This document shows positions 53,669-61,532 of a stretch of DNA of 64,000 nucleotides, piece after piece. The position numbers and the translations under genes were made by a program. Numbering within the stretch: position 1 is the stretch's first letter; each line of letters begins with the position of its first letter. The DNA comes from Mycolicibacterium brisbanense (GTDB lineage: Bacteria; Actinomycetota; Actinomycetes; Mycobacteriales; Mycobacteriaceae), in assembly GCF_001570425.1 (NCBI RefSeq), contig NZ_BCSX01000044.1:1-64000 (forward strand), read 5' to 3'. The notes under the pieces are model-generated. The model was given only the letters and a program-made list of their open reading frames with translations, had not been told where the DNA came from and did no database searches.

Positions 53669-56110
53669 ATGTCCGACCCGGGCCCGCGAAAGTGGGCTTT
53701 GGTTGCCCGGCTGGCCTCGCTCTGCATGCTGGCCGGGGTGCTCGTGGCGGCGTTGCTGTTCCCGGCCTTCGGCGGCGCAGGCATGCTGGCGGGGCGGCTG
53801 TCCGACGCGGTCGCACAGGACTCCTCGGAAGTACTCGCCGGTGACGCACCGATAGTCACCACCATGGTCGACGCCGCAGGAACCCCGATCGCTTGGTTGT
53901 ACGACCAGCGCCGGTGGGTGGTGCGCAGCGATCAGATCGCCAACACCATGAAGCTGGCGATCGTCTCGGTCGAGGACAAGCGCTTCACCGAACACAACGG
54001 GGTGGACATCCAGGGCACCCTCAACGGGCTGTTCGGTTATCTGCGGGGAGTCGAGGAGGTGCGCGGCGGGTCGACCATCGAGCAGCAGTACGTCAAGAAC
54101 TACAACCTTCTGGTCACGGCGAAAACGGACGCGCAGCGTCGGACCGCCGTCGAGGCCACCCCCGCGCGCAAGCTGCGCGAGATGCGGATAGCGCTGGCCT
54201 TGGACAAGGAACTGTCCAAAGAGCAGATCCTGACCCGTTACCTGAACCTGGTGTCGTTCGGCAACGGTTCCTTCGGCGTGCAGGACGCGGCCCGCACGTA
54301 CTTCGGTGTCGACGCCGCACAGCTCAACTGGCCGCAGGCCGCGCTGCTGGCCGGCCTGGTGCGGTCCACCAGCACCCTCAACCCGTACAGCAACCCGGAC
54401 GGCGCCCTGGCCCGGCGCAACACCGTGCTCGACACCTTGATCGATTACCTGCCGGAGCGGGCCGATGAACTGCGCGCCGCGAAGGGCACACCGTTGGGTG
54501 TACTCCCCCAGGCCGCCCCGCTGCCGCAGGGCTGCATCGCCGCCGGTGACCGCGCCTTCTTCTGCGAGTACGTGCTGCAATACCTGGCGCGCGCAGGTCT
54601 GACCGTGCAGGACATTGCGCGCAACGGTTATCTGATCCGCACCACGCTGGACCCCAAAGTGCAAGACAGCGTCAAATCGGCGATCGACAAACGGGCCAGC
54701 CCACACACCGACGGTGTGGCCAGCGTGATGAGCGTCATCATTCCGGGCAAGGACACGCACCGGCTCGTGGCAATGGCCGACAGCCGCGCCTACGGCCTCG
54801 ACCTCGATGCCAATCAGACGGTGCGACCCCAGCCGTTCTCCCTGGTCGGGGACGGCGGCGGGTCGGTCTTCAAGATCTTCACCACCGCCGCCGCCCTCGA
54901 GATGGGCATGGGGATCAGCACCCAACTCGATGTCCCCCAGACGTTTCTGGGCAAGGGCCTGGGCAACAGCGATGCGCCCGGATGCCCCAAGGAAACCTGG
55001 TGTGTGACCAACGTCAGGCCCTACCGAAGTCCGCTGAGCGTCACCGACGCGTTGGCCCAGTCACCCAATACCGCCTTCGCCAAACTCATCTCGCAGATCG
55101 GGGTGCCGCATGCGGTGGACATGGCGGTCCGACTGGGCATGAGAACCTATGCCGAGCCCGGCAGCGCGGGCGCATACAGCTCCGACCCGAACGACAGCAT
55201 CGCCGACTACGTCAAGCGGCAGAACATCGGATCCTTCACGCTCGGTCCGCTCGAGCTCAACGCGCTCGAGCTGGCCAATGTCGGGGCGACACTGGCCTCG
55301 GGCGGCACGTGGTGTCCGCCGAGCCCCATCGACAGGATTTTCGACCGCAACGGCCGTGAAGTGACCGTCAACAGAGCCCCGTGCGAACAGGTGGTGCCCG
55401 AGGGCTTGGCCAACACGTTGTCCAACGCGCTCAGCAAGGACGCCGTGAACGGGACAGCGGCCGGCGCGGCGAGCTCGGTCAACTGGACCCTGCCGATGTC
55501 CGCGAAGACCGGCACCACAGAAGCCCACCGGTCATCGGCGTTTCTCGGCTTCACCAACCGCTATGCAGCGGCGAACTACATTTTCGACGACTCCGCTACG
55601 CCGTCAGGCCTGTGCTCCTACCCCTTGCGCAAATGCGGTGACGGCAACCTGTTCGGCGGCACCGAGCCCGCCCTGACGTGGTATGGCGCGATGAGCCCGA
55701 TCGCCAACGACTTCGGCCCGGTGGCGTTGCCACCCGTCGACCCGCGTTATGTCGACGGTGGCCCCGGCGGCCAGGTGCCCAATGTGACCGGCATGAAGGT
55801 AGACGAGGCACGCAAACGCCTGCAAGACGCGGGCTTCCGAGTCGCCGATCAACCCGTCCAGGTGAACAGCGAGGCCACAAGGGGTTCGGTGGTTGGCACG
55901 ACCCCCAGCGGCAAGACCATTCCCGGCTCGATCATCACGATCAACACCAGCACGGGCTACGTGCCACCGCCGCCGGTCTACGTGCCACCGCCGCAGGCGC
56001 CACCACCTCCACCCGGCGATGTGCCACCGCCCAACGTCATCCAGATCCCCGGGTTGCCGCCGATAACCCTTCCTGCCCCAGCTCCCCCGCCGGAACCGCC
56101 GCCGCCGTGA
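53669..56110 (+). CDS. Class A penicillin-binding protein with PASTA domain (PonA2-like)
   Basis: An 813-residue bifunctional peptidoglycan synthase. It has one membrane helix (about 15-38). The transglycosylase domain carries the catalytic Glu 102 in EDKRFTEHNG and RGGSTIEQQY. The transpeptidase has Ser 399-Lys 402 (SVFK), SPN near 470 and KTG at 613. One PASTA domain (about 710-770) and a Pro-rich tail follow. This layout matches mycobacterial PonA2 and PonA3. Its neighbours differ from the M. tuberculosis PonA2 locus as I recall it, so it may be the extra PonA3-type copy of rapid growers. A hairpin follows the gene. Confidence 0.92.
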   Translation: MSDPGPRKWALVARLASLCMLAGVLVAALLFPAFGGAGMLAGRLSDAVAQDSSEVLAGDAPIVTTMVDAAGTPIAWLYDQRRWVVRSDQIANTMKLAIVSVEDKRFTEHNGVDIQGTLNGLFGYLRGVEEVRGGSTIEQQYVKNYNLLVTAKTDAQRRTAVEATPARKLREMRIALALDKELSKEQILTRYLNLVSFGNGSFGVQDAARTYFGVDAAQLNWPQAALLAGLVRSTSTLNPYSNPDGALARRNTVLDTLIDYLPERADELRAAKGTPLGVLPQAAPLPQGCIAAGDRAFFCEYVLQYLARAGLTVQDIARNGYLIRTTLDPKVQDSVKSAIDKRASPHTDGVASVMSVIIPGKDTHRLVAMADSRAYGLDLDANQTVRPQPFSLVGDGGGSVFKIFTTAAALEMGMGISTQLDVPQTFLGKGLGNSDAPGCPKETWCVTNVRPYRSPLSVTDALAQSPNTAFAKLISQIGVPHAVDMAVRLGMRTYAEPGSAGAYSSDPNDSIADYVKRQNIGSFTLGPLELNALELANVGATLASGGTWCPPSPIDRIFDRNGREVTVNRAPCEQVVPEGLANTLSNALSKDAVNGTAAGAASSVNWTLPMSAKTGTTEAHRSSAFLGFTNRYAAANYIFDDSATPSGLCSYPLRKCGDGNLFGGTEPALTWYGAMSPIANDFGPVALPPVDPRYVDGGPGGQVPNVTGMKVDEARKRLQDAGFRVADQPVQVNSEATRGSVVGTTPSGKTIPGSIITINTSTGYVPPPPVYVPPPQAPPPPPGDVPPPNVIQIPGLPPITLPAPAPPPEPPPP

Positions 56111-56148
56111 ACGCCGGGTCGCATGCGCGGAATAGCCGGGATATACAG

Positions 56149-56184
56149 AAGCGGTGTTTGTCGGCTGCCCGACAAACACCGCTT
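56149..56184. terminator. Perfect 16-bp hairpin between PBP gene and tRNA-Arg
   Basis: AAGCGGTGTTTGTCGG pairs without mismatch with its complement around a CTGC loop. No T run follows on either strand, as in the many mycobacterial terminators without a U tail. It can stop both the PBP transcript and the convergent tRNA transcript. Confidence 0.8.
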
Positions 56185-56200
56185 GACCTGCACTCAATTG

Positions 56201-56273
56201 TGCGCCCGAAGGGATTCGAACCCCTAACCTTCTGATCCGTAGTCAGATGCTCTATCCGTTGAGCTACGGGCGC
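56201..56273 (-). tRNA. tRNA-Arg(ACG)
   Basis: A 73-nt tRNA. Acceptor GCGCCCG pairs with CGGGCGC and the discriminator is A. The anticodon stem TCTGA/TCAGA encloses CTACGGA, giving anticodon ACG. A34 must become inosine through TadA, which is encoded at 32993-33448. CCA is not encoded. Confidence 0.96.
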
Positions 56274-56310
56274 GTGCACGTATTCAGTTGTACGGCTGAC
56301 GTTCCAGCCG

Positions 56311-56402
56311 TGGCGGAGGCGAGAGGATTTGAACCTCCGGTCCCCCGTAAAGGGGACAACTCATTAGCAGTGAGTCCCATTCGGCCGCTCTGGCACGCCT
56401 CC
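56311..56402 (-). tRNA. tRNA-Ser(GCT)
   Basis: A 92-nt class II tRNA with long variable arm. Acceptor GGAGGCG pairs with CGCCTCC. The anticodon stem ACTCA/TGAGT encloses CTGCTAA, giving anticodon GCT (reads AGC and AGU). CCA is encoded. It lies 37 nt upstream of tRNA-Arg(ACG) on the same strand. Confidence 0.96.
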
Positions 56403-56528
56403 TGAACTTCTTGAGGGTACCGGACCCGATCTGGCTTTCAGACTGTCCCCGGAACCGCCGAGGGCACAGCCTACACATGCCTGACCGCTAGAAGCAAAGC
56501 GGCTTTTCGGCCGCCCTATGCTGGTCGG

Positions 56529-57584
56529 GTGACCGCCCGTTTGCGCCCCGTGCTGGACCAGATTCCCGCCTACACACCCGGCAAGACGGTTCCCGGCGCC
56601 ATCAAGATCGCCAGCAACGAAACCGTGCACGGCCCACTGCCCAGCGTTCGGACCGCGATCACCGAGGCGATGGACAACCTCAACCGGTACCCCGACAACG
56701 GCTACCGCGACCTGCGCGAGGCCCTGGCCAAGCACACCGACTTCACGCCCGAGCACATCTCCGTCGGCTGCGGCTCGGTGAGCCTGTGCCAGCAGTTGAT
56801 CCAGATCACGTGCACGGTCGGCGACGAAGTGCTATTCGCGTGGCGCAGTTTCGAGGTCTATCCGCTGCAGGTGCGCACGGCAGGCGCCACCCCGGTCCAG
56901 GTGGCGCTGCGCGACCACACCCACGACCTGGACGCCATGCTGGCCGCGATCACCGACCGGACCCGGCTGATCTTCGTGTGCAACCCGAACAACCCGACCA
57001 GCACGGTCGTCGACCCCGAGGCCCTGGCCCGGTTCGTCGCCGCGGTCCCGTCGCACATCCTGATCGTGCTCGACGAGGCGTACATCGAGTACATCCGCGA
57101 CGGATTGGCACCCGACAGCTTCGGACTGGCCCGCACCCATCCCAACGTCGTTGTGCTCCGCACGTTCTCGAAGGCCTATGGACTCGCGGGGCTGCGGGTC
57201 GGCTACGCCATCGCCGACCCGGACGTCGTGACGGCCCTGGGCAAGGTCTACGTGCCGTTCAGCGCCACGAGCCTGTCGCAGGCCGCCGCGGTCGCCTGCC
57301 TGGACGCCGCCGACGAACTGCTGGCCCGCACCGACACCGTCGTCGCCGAACGCGACCGGGTCAGCGCCACTCTGCGGGACGCGGGATTCACGCTGCCGCC
57401 GTCCCAGGCCAACTTCGTCTGGCTGCCGCTCGCCGAGCGCACGGGCGACTTCGTCGCGCAGGCCGCCGACAACCGGCTCGTCGTTCGCCCGTACGGTGAA
57501 GACGGTGTGCGCGTGACCATCGGCGCCCCGCACGAAAACGACGCGTTCCTCGAATTCGCCACGCGCTGGATAGGACAACGATGA
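56529..57584 (+). CDS. hisC2: Histidinol-phosphate/aromatic aminotransferase
   Basis: A 351-residue PLP aminotransferase of the HisC/Pat group. The Schiff-base Lys is 215 in RTFSKAYGLAGLRVGY and the ring-binding Asp 182 is in VLDEAYIEY. NPNNPTST and the C-terminal Arg in GVRVTIG are present. The mycobacterial ortholog (Rv3772, MSMEG_6286 from memory) acts on aromatic amino acids as well as, or instead of, histidinol phosphate. Another copy normally lies in the his operon. It starts at GTG 56529 and overlaps the next gene by 4 nt. Confidence 0.93.
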   Translation: MTARLRPVLDQIPAYTPGKTVPGAIKIASNETVHGPLPSVRTAITEAMDNLNRYPDNGYRDLREALAKHTDFTPEHISVGCGSVSLCQQLIQITCTVGDEVLFAWRSFEVYPLQVRTAGATPVQVALRDHTHDLDAMLAAITDRTRLIFVCNPNNPTSTVVDPEALARFVAAVPSHILIVLDEAYIEYIRDGLAPDSFGLARTHPNVVVLRTFSKAYGLAGLRVGYAIADPDVVTALGKVYVPFSATSLSQAAAVACLDAADELLARTDTVVAERDRVSATLRDAGFTLPPSQANFVWLPLAERTGDFVAQAADNRLVVRPYGEDGVRVTIGAPHENDAFLEFATRWIGQR

Positions 57585-58042
57585 CCGACGCCCGCAACAC
57601 GTTCGATGCGTTCAAGAATCGCGACGGGCAGATTCCCGATGCCGAACTCGACGCACTGTGGGCTGTGCTGACGCCTGCGAGCATCGATTTCATGCTCGGC
57701 GAGTGGCGGGGCGGGGAATTCCAGACCGGCCACAAGGCCAACGGATTCATGAAGCGCCTCAACTGGTTCGGCAAGACGTTCAACTCGGCGTCGGACGCAA
57801 AACCGCTGGTGTGTCTGGACAGCGACGGCAACAAGTTCTCCAACACCGAAGCCATGAACGGCGAGGCCAGCCTGTGGCTGGAGGAGTTCCGCGGCGAGGT
57901 GACCGCGACGATGGTCTACGACGGCAAGCCAGTTCACGACCATTTCAAGGTTGTCGACGACAAGACCGTGATGGGCATCATGAACGGCAAGGGCGCCGTC
58001 GTAGAGGGGCGTTATCTGTATTTCTTCCTGGAACGCCTCTAG
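57581..58042 (+). CDS. GXWXG/DUF4334-like protein
   Basis: A 153-residue protein with an N-terminal GXWXG-type motif (LGEWRGGEFQTG near residue 40) and a C-terminal DUF4334-like part (MNGKGAVVEGRYLYFFLERL near the end). It probably forms a lipocalin-like barrel. Function is unknown. It is coupled to hisC2 by a 4-nt overlap and overlaps the convergent gene by 4 nt. Confidence 0.83.
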   Translation: MTDARNTFDAFKNRDGQIPDAELDALWAVLTPASIDFMLGEWRGGEFQTGHKANGFMKRLNWFGKTFNSASDAKPLVCLDSDGNKFSNTEAMNGEASLWLEEFRGEVTATMVYDGKPVHDHFKVVDDKTVMGIMNGKGAVVEGRYLYFFLERL

Positions 58043-58581
58043 CGCGGTCGGCGTCCGGTAAAGGCAAGCAGCCGATCCAGCGCCGACGCGTCCGCGGGCA
58101 CCTCGATCGGATCGTCGAAGCCGGCGCGCACCCGACCGTCCGGCGTGATGATGCCCTGCGCCCACTGCAGGACCGATTCGGACCGCGCGTCGGGCACCTC
58201 GACGGGCTTTCCCACCGCCGCGGCGTAATCCCAAGCGTGGACCAGGAATTCCAGCGAGAGGATGCGAGCCATCATCGCTGCGGGAGCCTCGCCGTCACCG
58301 AACGGGACGGTGCCGTCGACCCCGCGCTGACGCCACGCCAGCACCGCCGGACGCGCGGCGGCGAGAACCTGATCACGCAGCGGCGCATGCGGGTCGCGCT
58401 CCGGGATGTCGGCGCCCGCGGCGCCGCCGATCACGGTGACGGAATTCAGCAAGTGATCGGTCAACGCGGCCACGTCGAATTCACGACACGGCGTCTGTCG
58501 CCCCAGATCCTCGTCGCTGATGCCTTTGAGCACCCCGTCCAAGACCCCTAGCGTGGCTTCGGCAGATTCGACTTCGTCCAT
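58039..58581 (-). CDS. Maleylpyruvate isomerase-fold protein (Rv3773c-like)
   Basis: A 180-residue protein of the DinB/MDMPI fold, group TIGR03086. The mark TPCREFDVAALTDHLLNSV near residue 30 and the second part FLVHAWDYAAAVG show the His positions that can bind a metal. Such proteins often use mycothiol (family knowledge). The reaction is unknown. I chose ATG 58581 because the extension above it is basic and unlike the family. Confidence 0.83.
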   Translation of the reverse strand: MDEVESAEATLGVLDGVLKGISDEDLGRQTPCREFDVAALTDHLLNSVTVIGGAAGADIPERDPHAPLRDQVLAAARPAVLAWRQRGVDGTVPFGDGEAPAAMMARILSLEFLVHAWDYAAAVGKPVEVPDARSESVLQWAQGIITPDGRVRAGFDDPIEVPADASALDRLLAFTGRRPR

Positions 58582-58683
58582 ATCCGTAGTGTGCCCCGCG
58601 CGCCGCGACCGACCTCGCATTTTGCGCGTCACCTTACGATGGGCGTTGCGCACCGCCGCCGCAATCTTCAGGACGGAGCCGCC

Positions 58684-59352
58684 ATGGCTGCTCGAACCAC
58701 TCTCCGTGGTCCGCTCAGCCGTGACGAAATCATCACGGCTGCACTAGATCTCGCTGAGAGCGAGGGCTTGGAGAAACTGTCGCTGCACCGAATCGCCGCG
58801 GCCGTGGGAGTCAAGACGACGTCGCTGTACCACCATGTCGCCGACAAGGCCGATGTGCTGGACGCTATGGCCGACCGGGTTTTGAGCTCGGTCGTGATAC
58901 CCGATGTCGATTCCATGGACTGGCCCGACGCTGTGCGCGCGACGTCGTACGCGTTCCGCACCGCTGCCATGCGGTACCCGAGCAGCGCGCCGCTGCTGCT
59001 GGTGCGCAGCCCCGACCGCCCCGCCCTGCTGCCGATCGTCGACCTGGCGCTGCGAGCGCTGCGGCGGGCCGGCCTCGAGCGCTCGCTGGCCGTGCACGTT
59101 ATGCGGGCACACATCGCATTTCTGGTCGGTTCCTTGCTGCGTGAAAGTGGCATCACGGCCAACGGATCCGCGGCGACGGTGATCTCCGGTCCGCACGCCG
59201 ACCTGCTGTCCGTCGGTTTGCCCGCCGTCGCGGAGTCGGCGGACGAACTGGCATCGTGCGATCACGACGCCGAGTTCGAGTTCGGTCTCGATCTGCTGGT
59301 GTCGTCCGTGCGCCAGCGGCTGAATGCACGACCCGACCGACCGGTTGGGTAG
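58684..59352 (+). CDS. TetR-family regulator (tetracycline-repressor C-terminal type)
   Basis: A 222-residue regulator. The helix-turn-helix is LSLHRIAAAVGVKTTSLYHH at about 36-55. The C-terminal part ends in FEFGLDLLVSS, like the protein at 21388-21981 (FDFGLDLLIAN), so both belong to one subgroup. It precedes echA21 by 10 nt and may regulate it and the MDMPI-fold gene. ATG 58684 has GGAG upstream. No clear palindrome is seen in the 102-nt gap. Confidence 0.88.
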   Translation: MAARTTLRGPLSRDEIITAALDLAESEGLEKLSLHRIAAAVGVKTTSLYHHVADKADVLDAMADRVLSSVVIPDVDSMDWPDAVRATSYAFRTAAMRYPSSAPLLLVRSPDRPALLPIVDLALRALRRAGLERSLAVHVMRAHIAFLVGSLLRESGITANGSAATVISGPHADLLSVGLPAVAESADELASCDHDAEFEFGLDLLVSSVRQRLNARPDRPVG

Positions 59353-59362
59353 TGTCACGTGC

Positions 59363-60178
59363 ATGGCTGACACCTACGAGTCCGTTTCGGTCGACGTCAA
59401 GGACCACGTCGCCCAGGTCACCCTGCTGGGGCCCGGTAAGGGCAACGCGATGGGGCCGGCGTTCTGGGCGGAGCTGCCGGAGGTGTTCGGCACGCTCGAC
59501 ACCGACCCGGAAGTCCGCGCCATCGTGCTCACCGGCTCCGGCAAGAACTTCAGCTACGGGCTGGATCTGCCCGCCATGGGAGCCACTCTGCCCGGCCTCG
59601 ACGCGGGCGCCAAGGCGCGCGCCGACTTCCACAAGAAGCTGCAGGCCATGCAGGCCGCGATCACTGCCGTGGCCGACAGCCGGACCCCGACCGTGGCCTC
59701 CATCCACGGCTGGTGCATCGGCGGCGGTGTCGACCTGATCAGCGCCGCCGACATCCGCTACGCCAGCGCCGACGCGAAGTTCTCGGTGCGCGAGACCAAG
59801 CTGGCCATCGTCGCGGACGTGGGCAGCCTGGCCCGCCTCCCGCTCATCCTGTCCGACGGGCACCTGCGGGAACTGGTGCTGACGGGCAAAGACATCGATG
59901 CCGCCCGCGCCGAGAAGATCGGCCTGGTCAACGACGTCTACCCCGACGCCGACGCCTCTCTCGCGGCCGCACATGCCACCGCCGCCGAGATCGCGGCCAA
60001 TCCGCCGCTGACCGTCGCCGGCGTCAAGGACGTGCTCGATCAGCAGCGCATCGCGCGGGTGTCGGAGAGTCTGCGCTACGTGGCGGCGTGGAACTCGGCG
60101 TTCCTGCCGTCGAAGGACCTGGCCGAGGCGGTCACCGCGATGTTCCAGAAGCGCCCGCCGCAATTCACCGGCGAATAG
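59363..60178 (+). CDS. echA21: Crotonase-fold enzyme, probable dienoyl-CoA isomerase
   Basis: A 271-residue crotonase. From memory it matches EchA21 (Rv3774), named an enoyl-CoA hydratase. The two Glu of hydratases are not both present: the second position is Asp 152 in IVADVGSL. Instead Asp 124, Glu 144 and Asp 152 have the spacing (20 and 8) of Asp 176, Glu 196 and Asp 204 in mammalian delta3,5-delta2,4-dienoyl-CoA isomerase (ECH1), and ADVG is shared. It is thus likely to move double bonds during breakdown of unsaturated fatty acids. It overlaps the convergent epimerase gene by 14 nt. Confidence 0.9.
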   Translation: MADTYESVSVDVKDHVAQVTLLGPGKGNAMGPAFWAELPEVFGTLDTDPEVRAIVLTGSGKNFSYGLDLPAMGATLPGLDAGAKARADFHKKLQAMQAAITAVADSRTPTVASIHGWCIGGGVDLISAADIRYASADAKFSVRETKLAIVADVGSLARLPLILSDGHLRELVLTGKDIDAARAEKIGLVNDVYPDADASLAAAHATAAEIAANPPLTVAGVKDVLDQQRIARVSESLRYVAAWNSAFLPSKDLAEAVTAMFQKRPPQFTGE

Positions 60179-61073
60179 GCGTCCACCCCAGCTCGGCCTT
60201 GGCTTTCGCGTTGGAAACCGGCAGCCAGGTCGTACCGAACGCGGTCGCCGGGTACGGCGCGAGCAGCCCGACGAGCCGATGCGATATCGGCCAGGGCCGC
60301 AGCCGGTGCAGCCGCGCGTTGAGCTCACGGACATAGTCGCCGAACGACTGCGGCCGGTCGTCGACGATGTTGTAGAGCTCGCCGCCGCGTCCCCGCTCCA
60401 GGGCGTCGGCGGTGGCCTTGGCAACGTCGTCGATGTGCACCCATGACAGCATCCCGGTTCCGGTTATCGCGGGCAGTGCCCACCAGCGGGCCAGCCTGCG
60501 AAACAGATCGTCGTGGGTGACGCCGGGACCGTAGAAAACGCCGTAGCGCAACACGATTCCCTGGGTGTCACTGTGCTCGCCCGATCCCATGACGGCGCGT
60601 TCCATGCCGCGCAATGCGGCGAGCATCTCCGCTCCCCCGCGCGGCGGCGGACCCGGATACGGGTCGGTTTCATCCATCAGGGCGGGGCCGGTCGCGCCGT
60701 AGCCGTAACCGAAGATCACCGATTCGGCGACCACCCGCGGCACCCCGGCCTGCTGGGCCGCAGCGAGCAGATTGCCTGCACCGCGGCTCCACAGGCGCTT
60801 GGCCGGCTCGAAGTCCTTGATCCGGATCGGCCCGAGCTTGGGCAGCGTGGTCAGCAGGCTCACCACCGCGTCGGGCGTGAATTCCTTGACCACCGAGGCG
60901 ATCTGGGCACCGTCGAGAACATCGGCGATCACCGGTTTGGCACCGCGGGCAGAGATCTGCTCTGCCTTGGCCGCCGAACGGGTCACGCCGATCACCTCGT
61001 GCCCGCGCTCGGCGAGTTCACGCAGCAACGGAATGCCCGGCACACTGGTCGCACCGGCCACCAGGACCCGCAT
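60165..61073 (-). CDS. NAD(P)-dependent epimerase/dehydratase-like protein
   Basis: A 302-residue atypical or extended SDR. The Rossmann start is VLVAGATSVPGIPLLRELAERGH; the third Gly of the usual GxxGxxG reads Pro-Gly, as in atypical forms. The Tyr-Lys pair is not clear; a Tyr lies in GYGYGATGPAL. Substrate unknown. I chose ATG 61073, which has AGGAGG upstream. It starts 1 nt after the stop of the membrane protein gene, so the two are coupled. Confidence 0.86.
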   Translation of the reverse strand: MRVLVAGATSVPGIPLLRELAERGHEVIGVTRSAAKAEQISARGAKPVIADVLDGAQIASVVKEFTPDAVVSLLTTLPKLGPIRIKDFEPAKRLWSRGAGNLLAAAQQAGVPRVVAESVIFGYGYGATGPALMDETDPYPGPPPRGGAEMLAALRGMERAVMGSGEHSDTQGIVLRYGVFYGPGVTHDDLFRRLARWWALPAITGTGMLSWVHIDDVAKATADALERGRGGELYNIVDDRPQSFGDYVRELNARLHRLRPWPISHRLVGLLAPYPATAFGTTWLPVSNAKAKAELGWTPIRR

Positions 61074-61074
61074 C

Positions 61075-61485
61075 TCACTGCCTCCTGTCATCGGACATGC
61101 TGGCGCGCAACGCCATTGCCAGCATCACGGTGGTGACCACCAAACCCGCCGCCTCCAGCCAGCCGACCCACGTGCCCGCCGCGTGGTGGGGGTCGATCAG
61201 ATGGCTCAGCGCATGAAGGGCCCAGTGCGCGGTCGCGAAGGCCAACGTCGGCACCCGCCACGTCGGCCGGCGCAGGGCGCCCAGCATGAGCAGGCCGAGC
61301 GGCAGCTCGAACGAGGCGTTGTCGAATATGTAGTGGTCGTTTCGGACTCCGAAGGCTCCCAATGTGTCGAAGAACGCACCCGGCGCCGCGAGCATGAACA
61401 GGCCTAGCAGCACCGAATAGGTCCCGAACACCGCCAGGACCACCACGGCGTACCGCGAACGGGTGCGAACCGCTGTACTGACCAT
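61075..61485 (-). CDS. Four-helix membrane protein, unknown
   Basis: A 136-residue protein with four hydrophobic segments (about 12-35, 58-75, 82-98 and 108-126). Two His-rich turns are visible (THAL-like WALHALSHLIDPHHAAG). It resembles small DoxX- or DUF4345-like proteins, but I cannot place it. It is the first gene of a pair with the epimerase and is divergent from the MocR gene (47-nt gap). Confidence 0.82.
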   Translation of the reverse strand: MVSTAVRTRSRYAVVVLAVFGTYSVLLGLFMLAAPGAFFDTLGAFGVRNDHYIFDNASFELPLGLLMLGALRRPTWRVPTLAFATAHWALHALSHLIDPHHAAGTWVGWLEAAGLVVTTVMLAMALRASMSDDRRQ

Positions 61486-61532
61486 GCCAAATACGCTAAC
61501 CCCGTAGTGGTCTCAGCGTAGGCTCCACTTCC

